Shown here in pieces: positions 35,954 through 44,995 of a DNA stretch of 64,000 nucleotides; positions within the stretch are counted from its first letter, which is position 1; each line of letters starts with the position of its first letter. The stretch is taken from contig NZ_JAUSVL010000001.1 of NCBI RefSeq assembly GCF_030814695.1, forward strand, positions 3,632,227 through 3,696,226, given 5' to 3'. A model generated the notes under the pieces. It had not been told where the DNA came from, searched no databases, and was given only the letters and a program-made list of their open reading frames with translations. The DNA comes from Oligosphaera ethanolica. Its GTDB lineage: Bacteria > Verrucomicrobiota > Lentisphaeria > Oligosphaerales > Oligosphaeraceae. A program made the translations under genes and the position numbers.

Positions 35954-36616
35954 ATGAGACAAGACAAGCGCTTTACCCTGATTGAGTTGTTGGTCGTGAT
36001 TGCGATCATCGCCATTCTGGCGGCCATGCTGTTGCCGGCGTTGGCGAAAGCGCGGGACAAGGCGCGGACCATCAGCTGCGTCAACAATATGAAGCAGATG
36101 GGGCTGGGCGGCAACATGTACACCCAGGATTATGACGGCTTTGTGCATTTTTCCTACAACTACCCGGGCTACATGCATTTTGCCGCGATTCTCAACACCT
36201 ACTACGTCAACGACAAGAAGACCTTCGTTTGCCCGGCGGATACGGATGTGCGCATCGACACCGGCAATGGCTGGACGGGAAACGGCCGGAGCTACCTGAC
36301 CAATTACAGCGTCCATCGGCCTGGCGATGCCTATGGCACGCCCAACCCGGGCGTGCTTGTTGGCGATGTCCAAGCACCCAGCGAGGCCTTTTCTATCCTG
36401 CCCAATTTTGACGAGAGTATCCGCAGCGCGAGTTTTACCGCCGGCGACGACACGGCCCAAGGCGCGAACCATGGCTTGCGCATGCGCCGGGTGGGCTACT
36501 TGCGGCACAAGCTGGGCTTCAATGTGCTCTACGTCGATGGCCATGTGCAGTTTATTGGCACTGGCCCCTACTTGGCTCTGCCATCGAACTCCAATCAGTG
36601 GAAGACGTGGTACTGA
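35954..36616 (+). CDS. Type II secretion/prepilin-like protein with N-terminal methylation motif
   Basis: The 220-residue protein begins MRQDKR followed by [20 protein letters not shown], the class III prepilin signal and hydrophobic helix cut by a prepilin peptidase. The C-terminal part is the DUF1559/H-X9-DG type seen in many copies in Lentisphaerota and Planctomycetes ([15 protein letters not shown]). Such proteins may act as surface pseudopilins, but their job is unproven. AAAAGG directly abuts an ATG at 35942, too close for that start, so ATG 35954 is chosen. It is a single gene with its own promoter and terminator. Confidence 0.85.
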   Translation: MRQDKRFTLIELLVVIAIIAILAAMLLPALAKARDKARTISCVNNMKQMGLGGNMYTQDYDGFVHFSYNYPGYMHFAAILNTYYVNDKKTFVCPADTDVRIDTGNGWTGNGRSYLTNYSVHRPGDAYGTPNPGVLVGDVQAPSEAFSILPNFDESIRSASFTAGDDTAQGANHGLRMRRVGYLRHKLGFNVLYVDGHVQFIGTGPYLALPSNSNQWKTWY

Positions 36617-36666
36617 CGTGGGCGCGCTGAGTTCTCCTTGGCGTCGCACGCCAAGTGCGGGTCAAT

Positions 36667-36712
36667 CACGCCCGTCGCCGAGAAATTTTCTGGCGACGGG
36701 CGTGGCGTTTTT
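36667..36712 (+). terminator. Rho-independent terminator after the pseudopilin gene
   Basis: A perfect 13-bp stem (CACGCCCGTCGCC / GGCGACGGGCGTG) is followed by GCG and five T. Confidence 0.85.
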
Positions 36713-36804
36713 GAGCGGGGATTGTAGCGGTAGTGTGCGTGGGGCCTGCTGCATCGCGACGTGCACCGCGGCCGCTTATTGCTGGGTGCGGCGCCGTTTG
36801 CGCG

Positions 36805-37662
36805 TCAGCCGGCAGGTTGATAGTGGCAGGCGTAGGCGCTGAGGAAGCCTGGAAAGGCCTCCTGCAAGGCGTCGCGGATGGCCGGCGCGGCGGTAGGTTC
36901 GCAGAGTCCGTAGAGGGTCGGGCCGCTGCCGCTGACGTGGACGCCGGCGCAGCCCAGGCCGGCCATCTTCGCCGCGATGATGCCCAGCACGGGAAATTTG
37001 TCCAGCACGGCGTGTTCGAGGTCGTTGCCGCAGAGTGCGGCGACGGCGCGCCAGTCGTCACCCTGCAACGCGGCGATGAGCTCGTCAATTGGCGGGGCGG
37101 GCGGCGCCGCGACCTGTCGCCAGTGGCTGTAGGCCCAGGACGCCGGCACGGGAAAGCCCGGATTGGCCAAGATAATGCCCAGCGGCGTGCGGACGCTGAT
37201 CCCGCGCAGTCTTTCGCCAATGCCCTCGGCAACGGCTGGCTGCGGGTCGAGGAAGAAGGGCACGTCGGCGCCAAGGCGGCAGGCCAGCTTCTGCAGGACG
37301 GCGTCAGGGGTGGCCGGTGCGAGCTGGCGCCGGAGTTCGAGCAGCACCGCTGCCGCGTCCGAACTGCCGCCGCCAAGACCAGCGGAAATTGGAATGCGCT
37401 TCTCCAGACTGATTGCCAGACTGGGCTCAATGCCGGCCTGCTTACAGAAGAGCTCGGCGGCCTTGACGCAGAGGTTGGCCTGGTTCGTCGGCAGCGACGG
37501 CTGCGAACAGCGCATGGCCAGGCCAGGCGTGTCACTGGGGGCGACGCAGACCTCGTCGCTGAGGTCGTGCAGCGGCAAAAACAGCGTCTGGATGTCGTGA
37601 TAGCCATCCGCGCGTTTGCCGACGATTTTGAGGTACAGGTTGATTTTGGCGCAACAGAGCAT
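36805..37662 (-). CDS. ispE: 4-(cytidine 5'-diphospho)-2-C-methyl-D-erythritol kinase IspE
   Basis: IspE (285 residues) phosphorylates CDP-methylerythritol in the MEP isoprenoid pathway. The start block CCAKINLYLKIVGKRADGYHDI is diagnostic, and the GHMP kinase ATP loop is PISAGLGGGSSDAAAV. GADVPFFLDPQPAVAEGIGE and a C-terminal VSGSGPTLYGLCE follow. The frame is open to 37791, but the length from ATG 37662 matches the family; no clear ribosome site precedes it, so the start is the least certain part. Confidence 0.92.
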   Translation of the reverse strand: MLCCAKINLYLKIVGKRADGYHDIQTLFLPLHDLSDEVCVAPSDTPGLAMRCSQPSLPTNQANLCVKAAELFCKQAGIEPSLAISLEKRIPISAGLGGGSSDAAAVLLELRRQLAPATPDAVLQKLACRLGADVPFFLDPQPAVAEGIGERLRGISVRTPLGIILANPGFPVPASWAYSHWRQVAAPPAPPIDELIAALQGDDWRAVAALCGNDLEHAVLDKFPVLGIIAAKMAGLGCAGVHVSGSGPTLYGLCEPTAAPAIRDALQEAFPGFLSAYACHYQPAG

Positions 37663-37873
37663 GGCGTGTTCGGAGTTGTAGGGTGAGGGAACCGCTCGGC
37701 GCGTAATATAGTCCAAGGACCGCGTCGTGCCGGCTTCCTTGGCAGCCCTTGGCTGTGGCGGTAGATTAGGCCGCCGCGCGATTCTGACCACGGTGCTGTG
37801 AAAGTCCCGCCGCCGCAGGCACGCCGGTCATGCCCCGTGGCTTTGGTGTTTTGGATAATGAATTGGAGATACG

Positions 37874-38416
37874 ATGAACATTTTTCTTTGGCTTATGGCG
37901 TTATTCGTTTTCTTTCCGGCTTTGGAGCTGGCGATATTTGTGCGTCTGGGCAATGCCCTCGGGGTCTTGCCGACGCTGCTGATTATCTTGGGTACGGGCA
38001 TGCTTGGCGCCTATGTCGCTCGTCTGCAGGGTTTGCTGGCCTGGCGCGGCGTGCATGAGGCGCTGGTCCGCGGCGAAAATCCCTCTCTGCAAGTGCTGGA
38101 TGGCCTGGGCATTCTGCTGGCGGGCATTGCGCTGATCATTCCGGGCTTCTTCTCCGACTGCGTCGGTCTGCTGTTGCTGTTGCGGCCAGTGCGGCTGCTA
38201 TTCATGTCCTTTCTGCTGGGCCATGTCGTTACCCGACCGGGGCACGCGGGCCACTGGCAGCGGCGCGGCGCGCGGCCGGGCGCGCGCCGGGCCCCAGGTG
38301 CCGGTGGCGCAGGCGCGGCTGCCGACCCCATCGGCACTGCCCAGGGCGACCACGTCCCACCCGCCAGTGAAATGATTATCGACGTGACGCCCAAGGACAG
38401 CCGCCGTGAACCGTGA
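37874..38416 (+). CDS. fxsA: FxsA family membrane protein
   Basis: The 180-residue protein matches FxsA, a small inner membrane protein whose overproduction eases F exclusion of phage T7 in E. coli. Helices are visible at about 4-24 (LWLMALFVFFPALELAIFV) and 28-48, and PLQVLDGLGILLAGIALIIPGFFSD-type sequence forms the conserved core. After residue 120 comes a basic Arg/Ala/Gly-rich tail. GGAG precedes ATG 37874. It overlaps the next gene by 11 bp. Confidence 0.87.
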   Translation: MNIFLWLMALFVFFPALELAIFVRLGNALGVLPTLLIILGTGMLGAYVARLQGLLAWRGVHEALVRGENPSLQVLDGLGILLAGIALIIPGFFSDCVGLLLLLRPVRLLFMSFLLGHVVTRPGHAGHWQRRGARPGARRAPGAGGAGAAADPIGTAQGDHVPPASEMIIDVTPKDSRREP

Positions 38417-39479
38417 AGCACAGGACCATGTGGCCGCACCGCCGCTGCCTCCCGCTGCAGTCGACGAGCATTTCTTCGCGTGGAATGGCGTGGGCTTTCT
38501 CCTCCCCGTGAGCTGGGAACTGTCCTTCTGTGATCTGCAGCGCGGTGTGACCAGCGTCGCCCATGAGGACGACTGCGACCGGCGCCTGGAAGCCGAATGG
38601 CTCGTGCCCGATAGTGTGCCCGCGCAGGATAAGGTCCAGCAGCGCTTCCAGCAGCAGGCGCGGGCTATTGCCGAAAAAGCCACCGCCGTGCTGCCCATCG
38701 CTGGCATCGATGACGCCTGGACAGCCCACGAGTACCACCTCGGCGATGCAGCCGCCCAGCAGCCCCCCCGTGGCGCCGCCGCCGCCCAGCAGCCCCTCCG
38801 TGGCGGTGCAGCGGCCCAGCAGCCCCCCCGTGCTGGCGCCGCCGCAGCGGACCCGCAGCCCCTCCGTGGCGGCGGTGTAGCGGCAGTGTTGGTGATTGCT
38901 TACCGGCTGCCGCAAGGGCCTGGCGAGCCCATGGCGCTTTTCCGCCTGCATTTTCCGGCTGGCAGCCGCGAAGTGCCGGCGGTGGTCATGCGTTTGCTGT
39001 GCCGGTCGTTTCGTTGGTGGTCGGCGGGCGAGGCGCCCTGGCAGTTCTACGACGTGGCCTTCGCGTTGCGGCGCGATTTTCGCCTGGCGGCGACAGCCCT
39101 GCAGGCCGGCCGCAAGCTCCTGCAGTTTGAGTGGCGCCTGCGGCGCCTCTACGTCTGGCATTTTTCCCTGGCAGAACTGATGCTTGCCAAACAGAGCGTC
39201 GAGGCCTTCTGCGCTGATTTTCTGCGGCAGAGCAAGCTTCTGCCCGTGCCGCGTTGGACGCCAATGCCGGACGGCGGACTGACCTACCGCCGGCGGCGCC
39301 TGCATTTTTTCGGCCAGTTTGAGGAAATTGGCCGCTGCTGTTTCAAGTATTACGCGTGGTGCCATCACGACCCCGCCCGCAACCAGATCGCCCTGTGGGT
39401 CATGCATTACCGCTGCGCTGCCGACCTGCAGCAGCTCCCCGCCGCCATCCGCCCCGGATCGGGCCATTTCGCACCATAG
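38406..39479 (+). CDS. Unrecognised protein translated from a start inside fxsA
   Basis: The 357-residue product is not recognised. It begins at a GTG 11 bp inside fxsA, so the two are likely coupled. Residues about 115-155 hold an imperfect Ala/Gln/Pro/Arg repeat (AAAQQPPRG, AAAQQPLRG, AAAQQPPRA) encoded by a 30-bp tandem repeat. On either side are globular parts rich in Trp, Arg and Phe (FFAWNGVGFLLPVSWELSFC; FRLHFPAGSREVPAVVMRLL; a basic LRRLYVWHFSLAELMLAKQS). The N-terminal and C-terminal halves look like one domain split by the repeat insertion. No signal peptide or membrane helix is seen. No function is proposed. Confidence 0.7.
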   Translation: MNREAQDHVAAPPLPPAAVDEHFFAWNGVGFLLPVSWELSFCDLQRGVTSVAHEDDCDRRLEAEWLVPDSVPAQDKVQQRFQQQARAIAEKATAVLPIAGIDDAWTAHEYHLGDAAAQQPPRGAAAAQQPLRGGAAAQQPPRAGAAAADPQPLRGGGVAAVLVIAYRLPQGPGEPMALFRLHFPAGSREVPAVVMRLLCRSFRWWSAGEAPWQFYDVAFALRRDFRLAATALQAGRKLLQFEWRLRRLYVWHFSLAELMLAKQSVEAFCADFLRQSKLLPVPRWTPMPDGGLTYRRRRLHFFGQFEEIGRCCFKYYAWCHHDPARNQIALWVMHYRCAADLQQLPAAIRPGSGHFAP

Positions 39480-39913
39480 GGGGATGCCCCACTGGCAAAC
39501 GCCCATTTGCGATGTTTTTGCGGGAAATAGTCCCGCTCAGTATGGGCTCCTGTGTTATCCAGATTCATCGCTTTTGCCTGGCAAAGCCATCAGCCATAAT
39601 CCTTGCGCAAATCCATGGCTGGTGCACCGCGTCATCGCTGTTGTCTCTATGCTTCTGGAGTAAATATCTCTGCTAAATTTTTCGCTTCGCAGGCGTAATT
39701 ATGTAGCGAAGCTTCTTGCTATGGCAACGGAAGACATGTATCCTTTTCATGACACAGGCATCTCGTGCAATTACTTTTGTGCCGAAGTGGTGTGGTATGT
39801 GTGTGGGGAGTTTTTCCCTTCCCGTAAGGCGAATTTCTAAGGCTCTTTTTGTTTTTCAGAAAATACCGTTATTTGCGGCGTATTAATTTCCAAACTCAGT
39901 GAGGAGGCAAAGC
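39480..39913. other. AT-richer intergenic stretch before the signalling cassette
   Basis: No gene or repeat of the families above is seen. The right half is clearly richer in A and T than the genes to the left, marking a change in composition at the edge of the accessory island. It must hold the cassette promoter, but no convincing -35/-10 pair was found. Confidence 0.5.
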
Positions 39914-42556
39914 ATGGCTGAACAGGCGATTCCAGATGTGGTGTGGCACAAAGCGCAAATTGATGCCTACACGGCTATCAAGCCAATCTACGACAAGTAT
40001 GCGGCCGCACTAGAACGCGTCTTTACGGTGGCCAAGTCGGTGTCAATTCCGGAGTGCATCGTGCAGGTGCGCGCCAAGGCCATGCCCAGTTTTGCGGAAA
40101 AATGTCTGCGCAAGTACGAGAAACACAAGGACCCCGTCAATGAGTTGAACGATCTTTGCGGGGCGCGGGTCATTGTGCATACCCTCGAACAGGTCAAAGC
40201 CGTGCGTGCCTTCGTGAGATGTAATTTTCTGATTCGTGAAGAAGATGAGAAGGGCCTGATTTTGGGTGAGGATAAGTTCGGCTATCGCGATTTGCATTTT
40301 TTAATCCTGCTTGACCCAGCACGCGCGGCGGCGATAGGCTTCACTGCTGACGAGATCAAGGTGATTGGCAGTCGGGTGGCAGAACTGCAAGTGCGCACAG
40401 TCGTGCAACATGCCTGGGCGGACATCTTGCACGACCGCATGTACAAGACCAAGCTCGTCTATCCACCGACTTTCAAACGGAAGGGATCGCTCCTCGCAGC
40501 AATTATGGAAGACGGCGATCGTCAATTCGATAGTCTTGCTGGCGATATTGACGGTATGCAGACCAATTTCACCGTGTATGCCAGCTGTCAAGAAGTCGAC
40601 AAAGAGATCAAGATTCTCGAAGTCATTTACGAAAATGCCAATCAGGATAAGAAGTCGAGCGCGGCTTTGAATCTGGCAAAAGCGGCTTTGAATCTGGCAA
40701 AGGCGGCTTTGAATCTGGCAAAATTATACTCTGCCAAAGACCGCTATGAGGACGTCTGCACGACACTCAAGCCCCACCAGAATATTGAGGGTTCTTTGCG
40801 CTTCGAAATTCTTCTGGAACTGGGCTACGCGCTGTGTAAACAACATGCCGCACAACCGGCATCGCCAGACTACCAAGCGGGCCAAGACGCTCTGCTGGAG
40901 GTGATCGACGAGTGCCGTTGCGAGGTCTATGACAGTATTCCAAATTTGCGCAAACGCCAGAGTATGCTGGCCCGGGCACTGACCCGTTTGGGGTGGTCGT
41001 ACCAGAACTGCCCGAACAACGCCGCCAAGGCACGCAGCTGCTATTGCCAAGCCCTTTGCGTGGAGCCAGGCAATCCGTACTACTTGGCCGAAGTGCTTGC
41101 CTATGAGATATTTTGCTCCGGCAAAGCCGACATGATCTCCACGATGGAGGCGACTATCCGCGAAGCCATCGCGACGTGCCGACAGCATGCCGCAAATGGC
41201 GTTGAGTTGCCATATGCTTACTTCACAGCCGGACGCCTGCAGCTTTTGCTCGGTTGCGATAAAGAAGGGCCCGAACGCGAGAAAGTGGCTTTGGATCATG
41301 ACAAAGCGGCCGTGGTGGATTACGCGCATGGCTTGCGTCTCCTCAAAACGGGCGATATCTGCGTTCCCTCAGATCTGCTTGAGCAAGAGAAGGCCTGGAT
41401 TCATCGCGTCGCGCACTCAAATACTCCCACACATGGGAAAAAGTGGGTGCTTGATCTGATTGATCTCTATGCTCGCAATGGTACCGCCGCAAAAAAGACT
41501 GCCGGCGAGACAAAACTAGCTGCTCCCGTCATGATTGTTGCGGGCAGTGCCGGGATTGGCATAACTTCCACTGACATCGAGCGGCTGACTGCGATTCTGG
41601 CCGATGCCGTTGCTGGCTGCCGGGGGTGCATACTCTCCGGTGGCACTTCGGTGGGAGTCCCCGGGGCTATCTCGCAAGCTGTTATGGAAGCATCCAGCAA
41701 AGGGCAAGTACCCGAGCTGGTCAGCTATCTGCCGCGCAGTCTGCCAACCGACCTCGAAGCCGATAAAAGGTATCGCATGGTGATCTGCGGTGAAAATGAT
41801 TTCTCGCCGGCACAGCCGCTGCAATATTGGCGTGATATTCTCGCTAACGGAGTGGCCGCCAAAGAGGTCGTGGTCTTTGGTTATGGCGGTGGTATGATTG
41901 CCGCCGCCGAATATGCCATTGCCTTGATGCTGGGCGCAGAGGTCTATCTGGTGCGCGGGTCCGGTCGCGCTGCCGATGGCTTCTTGCAGATGGAGGCATT
42001 GATACCCAACCTCAAGGGCTTGCCAAATGACAAGAAGAGCATCCTGTTCTTGTTCCGCAGCGCTTCTCCAGCACCGGCTACTTTCACGTCCGAAGAGCTG
42101 GATAGAATGGCCCGCCAGATTCACGCGAATTACGTTGAGAAGAACGCAAAAAAAATACCTGAAAGCTTACGCCATTGGGATAGGCTGGACGATAACTACC
42201 GCCAGGCCAATATCGGACAGGCCCAAGAGATGGCCGAGATACTTCACAGACACAACTTTGCGGTGGTGCCCCAGTCATCTCCCGGAGTGGCATTGACGAC
42301 CGATGACATGAAACAAAAAGACCTAAAAGAATTTGTCGAAAAAATGGCTGAACTTGAGCATGGACGCTGGAATGTCGATCGACTCAAGAAAGGCTGGCGA
42401 CATGGAGAACGGGATAACGAACACAAAGTGCATGATTGCCTTGTGCCTTGGGATGTTTTGCCTGACCAGATACGCGAGTACGATCGTGAGGCGATTCGGA
42501 ACTATCCAGGCATTCTCGCTAATGTCGGCATGAAGATTGTTAAATTAGGTGACTAG
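39914..42556 (+). CDS. RelA/SpoT synthetase-TPR-SLOG-RyR fusion protein
   Basis: The 880-residue protein joins four parts. Residues about 15-220 are a RelA/SpoT nucleotidyltransferase domain: VRAKAMPSFAEKCLRKYEKH, NELNDLCGARVIVHT, FGYRDLHFLILL and AELQVRTVVQHAWADILHDR, so the acidic catalytic residues and the E-L-Q-V-R-T block are present; there is no HD hydrolase domain. Residues 235-530 are helical TPR-like repeats, including a triplicated AALNLAK. Residues 536-715 are a SLOG (LSDAT/TRPM-like) nucleotide-binding domain (VMIVAGSAGIG, CILSGGTSVGVPGAIS, VVVFGYGGGMIAAAEYAIAL). Residues 805-870 are a RyR domain (MAELEHGRWNVDRLKKGW, CLVPWDVLPDQIREYD). GAGGAGG precedes ATG 39914. SLOG, RyR and Nudix partners are known from predicted nucleotide-signal conflict systems; alarmone-like synthesis is inference. 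Confidence 0.85.
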   Translation: MAEQAIPDVVWHKAQIDAYTAIKPIYDKYAAALERVFTVAKSVSIPECIVQVRAKAMPSFAEKCLRKYEKHKDPVNELNDLCGARVIVHTLEQVKAVRAFVRCNFLIREEDEKGLILGEDKFGYRDLHFLILLDPARAAAIGFTADEIKVIGSRVAELQVRTVVQHAWADILHDRMYKTKLVYPPTFKRKGSLLAAIMEDGDRQFDSLAGDIDGMQTNFTVYASCQEVDKEIKILEVIYENANQDKKSSAALNLAKAALNLAKAALNLAKLYSAKDRYEDVCTTLKPHQNIEGSLRFEILLELGYALCKQHAAQPASPDYQAGQDALLEVIDECRCEVYDSIPNLRKRQSMLARALTRLGWSYQNCPNNAAKARSCYCQALCVEPGNPYYLAEVLAYEIFCSGKADMISTMEATIREAIATCRQHAANGVELPYAYFTAGRLQLLLGCDKEGPEREKVALDHDKAAVVDYAHGLRLLKTGDICVPSDLLEQEKAWIHRVAHSNTPTHGKKWVLDLIDLYARNGTAAKKTAGETKLAAPVMIVAGSAGIGITSTDIERLTAILADAVAGCRGCILSGGTSVGVPGAISQAVMEASSKGQVPELVSYLPRSLPTDLEADKRYRMVICGENDFSPAQPLQYWRDILANGVAAKEVVVFGYGGGMIAAAEYAIALMLGAEVYLVRGSGRAADGFLQMEALIPNLKGLPNDKKSILFLFRSASPAPATFTSEELDRMARQIHANYVEKNAKKIPESLRHWDRLDDNYRQANIGQAQEMAEILHRHNFAVVPQSSPGVALTTDDMKQKDLKEFVEKMAELEHGRWNVDRLKKGWRHGERDNEHKVHDCLVPWDVLPDQIREYDREAIRNYPGILANVGMKIVKLGD
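40661..40723 (+). repeat. In-frame 21-bp triplication in the synthetase gene
   Basis: The 21-mer starting GCGGCTTTGAATCTGGCAAA is present three times in a row with at most one base difference, encoding AALNLAK three times at residues 250-270, within the TPR helices just after the synthetase domain. Confidence 0.9.
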
Positions 42557-42712
42557 AAGACTGTGAAAGCATGAGGCTGCAGGCCAATGTCGCCGCACGG
42601 CAACCAGGAGCATGACAAGTATGGCTGCGGACTGCGTGCGAGACGCCCACCGAAACGGGTGTCATATGAGCCATACGGGGCCGCATGCAGCAGACAAAGA
42701 AATGAGGGAGCA

Positions 42713-43153
42713 ATGGACCACGCCGATCCTTCTCAATCGGCATGGCTGGGAATGGCTGTGCGGGTAATCATCTGTGATGACCAGGGCCGGATGCTGCTGC
42801 TGAAACGGCCGCATGGCGGGCATTTTCCCGACCAGTGGGAATTCCCGGGCGGCAAAAGCGATCCCGGAGAAACGCCAGACATTTCTTGCGTGCGGGAAAC
42901 ACTCGAAGAAACAGGCTTGCAGATTCGACTTGACCGGCTGATTGGTGCCGTTGAGGGCCGCGTAAAAGGTCTGCGGACGATCAATCTTGCCATGGCCGGC
43001 AGTATCGTCGGTGGCGAGTGCAAGCTGAGCAGCGAACATGTCGACGCCTCCTGGTGTGAGCTCGACGAGGTCCGACGGCGTGATATTACCGATGTCACCC
43101 GGGACATACTTCGCCTCAGTGAACCCGTCAAGAAAGCAACCGAAGATGATTAA
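42713..43153 (+). CDS. Nudix hydrolase (MutT type)
   Basis: The 146-residue protein has a complete Nudix box, GGKSDPGETPDISCVRETLE then ETGLQI, with the G-x5-E-x7-RE-x2-EE-x-G pattern intact. The preceding FPDQWEFPG and MLLLKRP are typical of MutT-like pyrophosphohydrolases that act on nucleoside di- or triphosphates. ATG 42713 follows GGGAG; the frame is open further left without a site. It lies 156 bp after the synthetase gene and overlaps the next start by 8 bp. In this setting it could degrade the nucleotide made by the synthetase; that is inference. Confidence 0.88.
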   Translation: MDHADPSQSAWLGMAVRVIICDDQGRMLLLKRPHGGHFPDQWEFPGGKSDPGETPDISCVRETLEETGLQIRLDRLIGAVEGRVKGLRTINLAMAGSIVGGECKLSSEHVDASWCELDEVRRRDITDVTRDILRLSEPVKKATEDD

Positions 43154-44885
43154 CATCGAATCAAAGAAGGGCCTTTTGCAGCGATGGTTGGGTCTGCCAT
43201 TGCTTGCTATCTTGGCGCTGCTGGCGACTGGAATGGGCATGTACGGTTTTGCCGAGTATTATGCCGACCGAAAGGAGGCGGTGACTGTTTCCAGTCTGCT
43301 CTATCAGAGCCTGCAGCTCTTTTCATTGGAGTCTGGAATGGTCGAAGGAATTGTCCCCTGGGAATTGCAATTTGCTCGTTTCTTTGCCCCCACCTTGACG
43401 TTTGTGACACTTGCCAAGGCCTTGCTGGTTTTTTTTCGGGAGGAAGTGCGCGATTACCGCCTGTCCCGGAGCAAGGAGCATATCGTCATCTGCGGAGCGG
43501 GCGAGAAAGCGGCCGCACTGATCCACGATTTTCTGGCAGCTCAGCGCCGGGTCGTGACGGTTGATTTGGCTGGTAAACCCTTAACCGGTGAACGCGGCGG
43601 CAGCGACGAGCTTTTCCAGCTTCACGGTGATGCTTCCTGCTTGGGCGTTCTCAAGCAGGCGCGGCTTGAATGGGCGGAGAGGGTATTTGTCACCACCGGC
43701 AACGATAGCACCAACATTGAGATTGCCGCGGGGATCTGCCATCTGCTCTCTCGCTCGGTCAAAGCCATGAAACGTCTCACCTGCCATATCCACCTGGTGG
43801 ATCGCCAGACTGCCGAACTGTTCCGAAATCACTGCATCTTCAGTAACGCCAATGATTTTGTTGATATGCACATATTCAACCTCTATGACAACACGGCAAG
43901 GCTGTTTTGGCGCGAGCACCTGCTCGCCCGTGGGCCTATTGCTCCTGCTGACGGTCGTCGCCTGCGGCTGGTGATTTGCGGCCTCGGGCAGATGGGCGAG
44001 GCCGTGCTGTTGCGCGTGTTGCGTAGCGCTCACTATGCCAATGGCTCAATACCGGCAGTGACGATCGTCGATCGGGATGCTGGCCTCTGCCGCGAACGCC
44101 TGCTTGAACGCTATCCGGCGCTACTGGACCTGTGTGACCTGGATTTCGTCACCGCCGACCTGGGGCATCCCGAAACCGCGCGCAAACTGGCTTCGGTGTT
44201 GACGCGATCAAACGAAATTGCCTCTGCCGTATTCTGCCTTGATGACGACTACGCCAATTTTGCTGCCGCACTGCAGCTGTCGGCGCGTCTTGAGTCGACG
44301 GCTGCGCGCATCTATATCCGCCTGGCGCGGGCCGCTGGTCTGTGTGATTTGCTCCGGGCGGAGCAGTCCAATGCCACCCCCGCTAAAATCATTGATGGCT
44401 TCGGGCTTATCGACAACTGTAGTAGTAGTGATCTGGTGCTGACAGACGCCTTGAGCCGTGTCGCTCGTCTTCTTCATGAGGACTATGTGGCCAATCAGCG
44501 CCGCAGCAATCCCGGGGCGTCGACCCCTCCAATGAACCCATGGGAAAGCTTGGACGAATCCTTGCGCGACTCCAACCGCGAACAGGCCGAGCATGTCGAA
44601 CTCAAATTACGCACGTTGGGCTATTCCAGTGTCGGGTCTGACGCCCGTCTGCCAGTATCGTTCACGGATGAGGAAGTTGAGCTGTTGGGGCGGATGGAGC
44701 ATGCTCGCTGGTGCGCCGAACGCGAGCTGGCGGGCTGGACCTATGCGCCAGGAGAGAAGGATGTCGCCCACCGCACGTCACCCCACCTAGTGCCATGGGA
44801 ACAGCTGCCAAACGCCATTCGGGACTACGACTTCAACTTTGTGAAATCCCTGCCACGTATTCTCTCCCAACAGCACGGCACCTGA
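43146..44885 (+). CDS. Two-TM membrane protein with two TrkA-N/RCK-like domains and a RyR domain
   Basis: The 579-residue protein has two membrane helices, about 14-36 (LGLPLLAILALLATGMGMYG) and 76-97 (FARFFAPTLTFVTLAKALLV), like a two-TM channel subunit, but no TVGYG filter is seen in the loop between them. Residues 110-260 form a Rossmann TrkA-N/RCK-like domain (EHIVICGAGEKAAALIHDF, VFVTTGNDSTNIEIAA) and 272-440 a second one (RLRLVICGLGQMGEAVLLRV, VTIVDRDAG). Residues 510-575 form a RyR domain (RMEHARWCAERELAGWTYA, HLVPWEQLPNAIRDYDF) clearly related to that of the synthetase protein. The start overlaps the Nudix stop (ATGATTAA). It is the likely membrane effector of the cassette, gated by a nucleotide ligand; this is inference. 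Confidence 0.84.
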   Translation: MINIESKKGLLQRWLGLPLLAILALLATGMGMYGFAEYYADRKEAVTVSSLLYQSLQLFSLESGMVEGIVPWELQFARFFAPTLTFVTLAKALLVFFREEVRDYRLSRSKEHIVICGAGEKAAALIHDFLAAQRRVVTVDLAGKPLTGERGGSDELFQLHGDASCLGVLKQARLEWAERVFVTTGNDSTNIEIAAGICHLLSRSVKAMKRLTCHIHLVDRQTAELFRNHCIFSNANDFVDMHIFNLYDNTARLFWREHLLARGPIAPADGRRLRLVICGLGQMGEAVLLRVLRSAHYANGSIPAVTIVDRDAGLCRERLLERYPALLDLCDLDFVTADLGHPETARKLASVLTRSNEIASAVFCLDDDYANFAAALQLSARLESTAARIYIRLARAAGLCDLLRAEQSNATPAKIIDGFGLIDNCSSSDLVLTDALSRVARLLHEDYVANQRRSNPGASTPPMNPWESLDESLRDSNREQAEHVELKLRTLGYSSVGSDARLPVSFTDEEVELLGRMEHARWCAERELAGWTYAPGEKDVAHRTSPHLVPWEQLPNAIRDYDFNFVKSLPRILSQQHGT

Positions 44886-44995
44886 TGGGGCTTCCAGACG
44901 CCTAGGCGCCCTGCCACACCAACCTTGTCACGGACATATGGCATATCTTGAGGGGAGTTCGCGTGCCGCGTTGCGGGAGGATGAGTTTTGTCTTA

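Noticed and set aside
39914..42556. Canonical bifunctional stringent-response RelA/SpoT gene
   Set aside because: There is no HD hydrolase, TGS or ACT domain; the C-terminal SLOG and RyR domains point to a different role.
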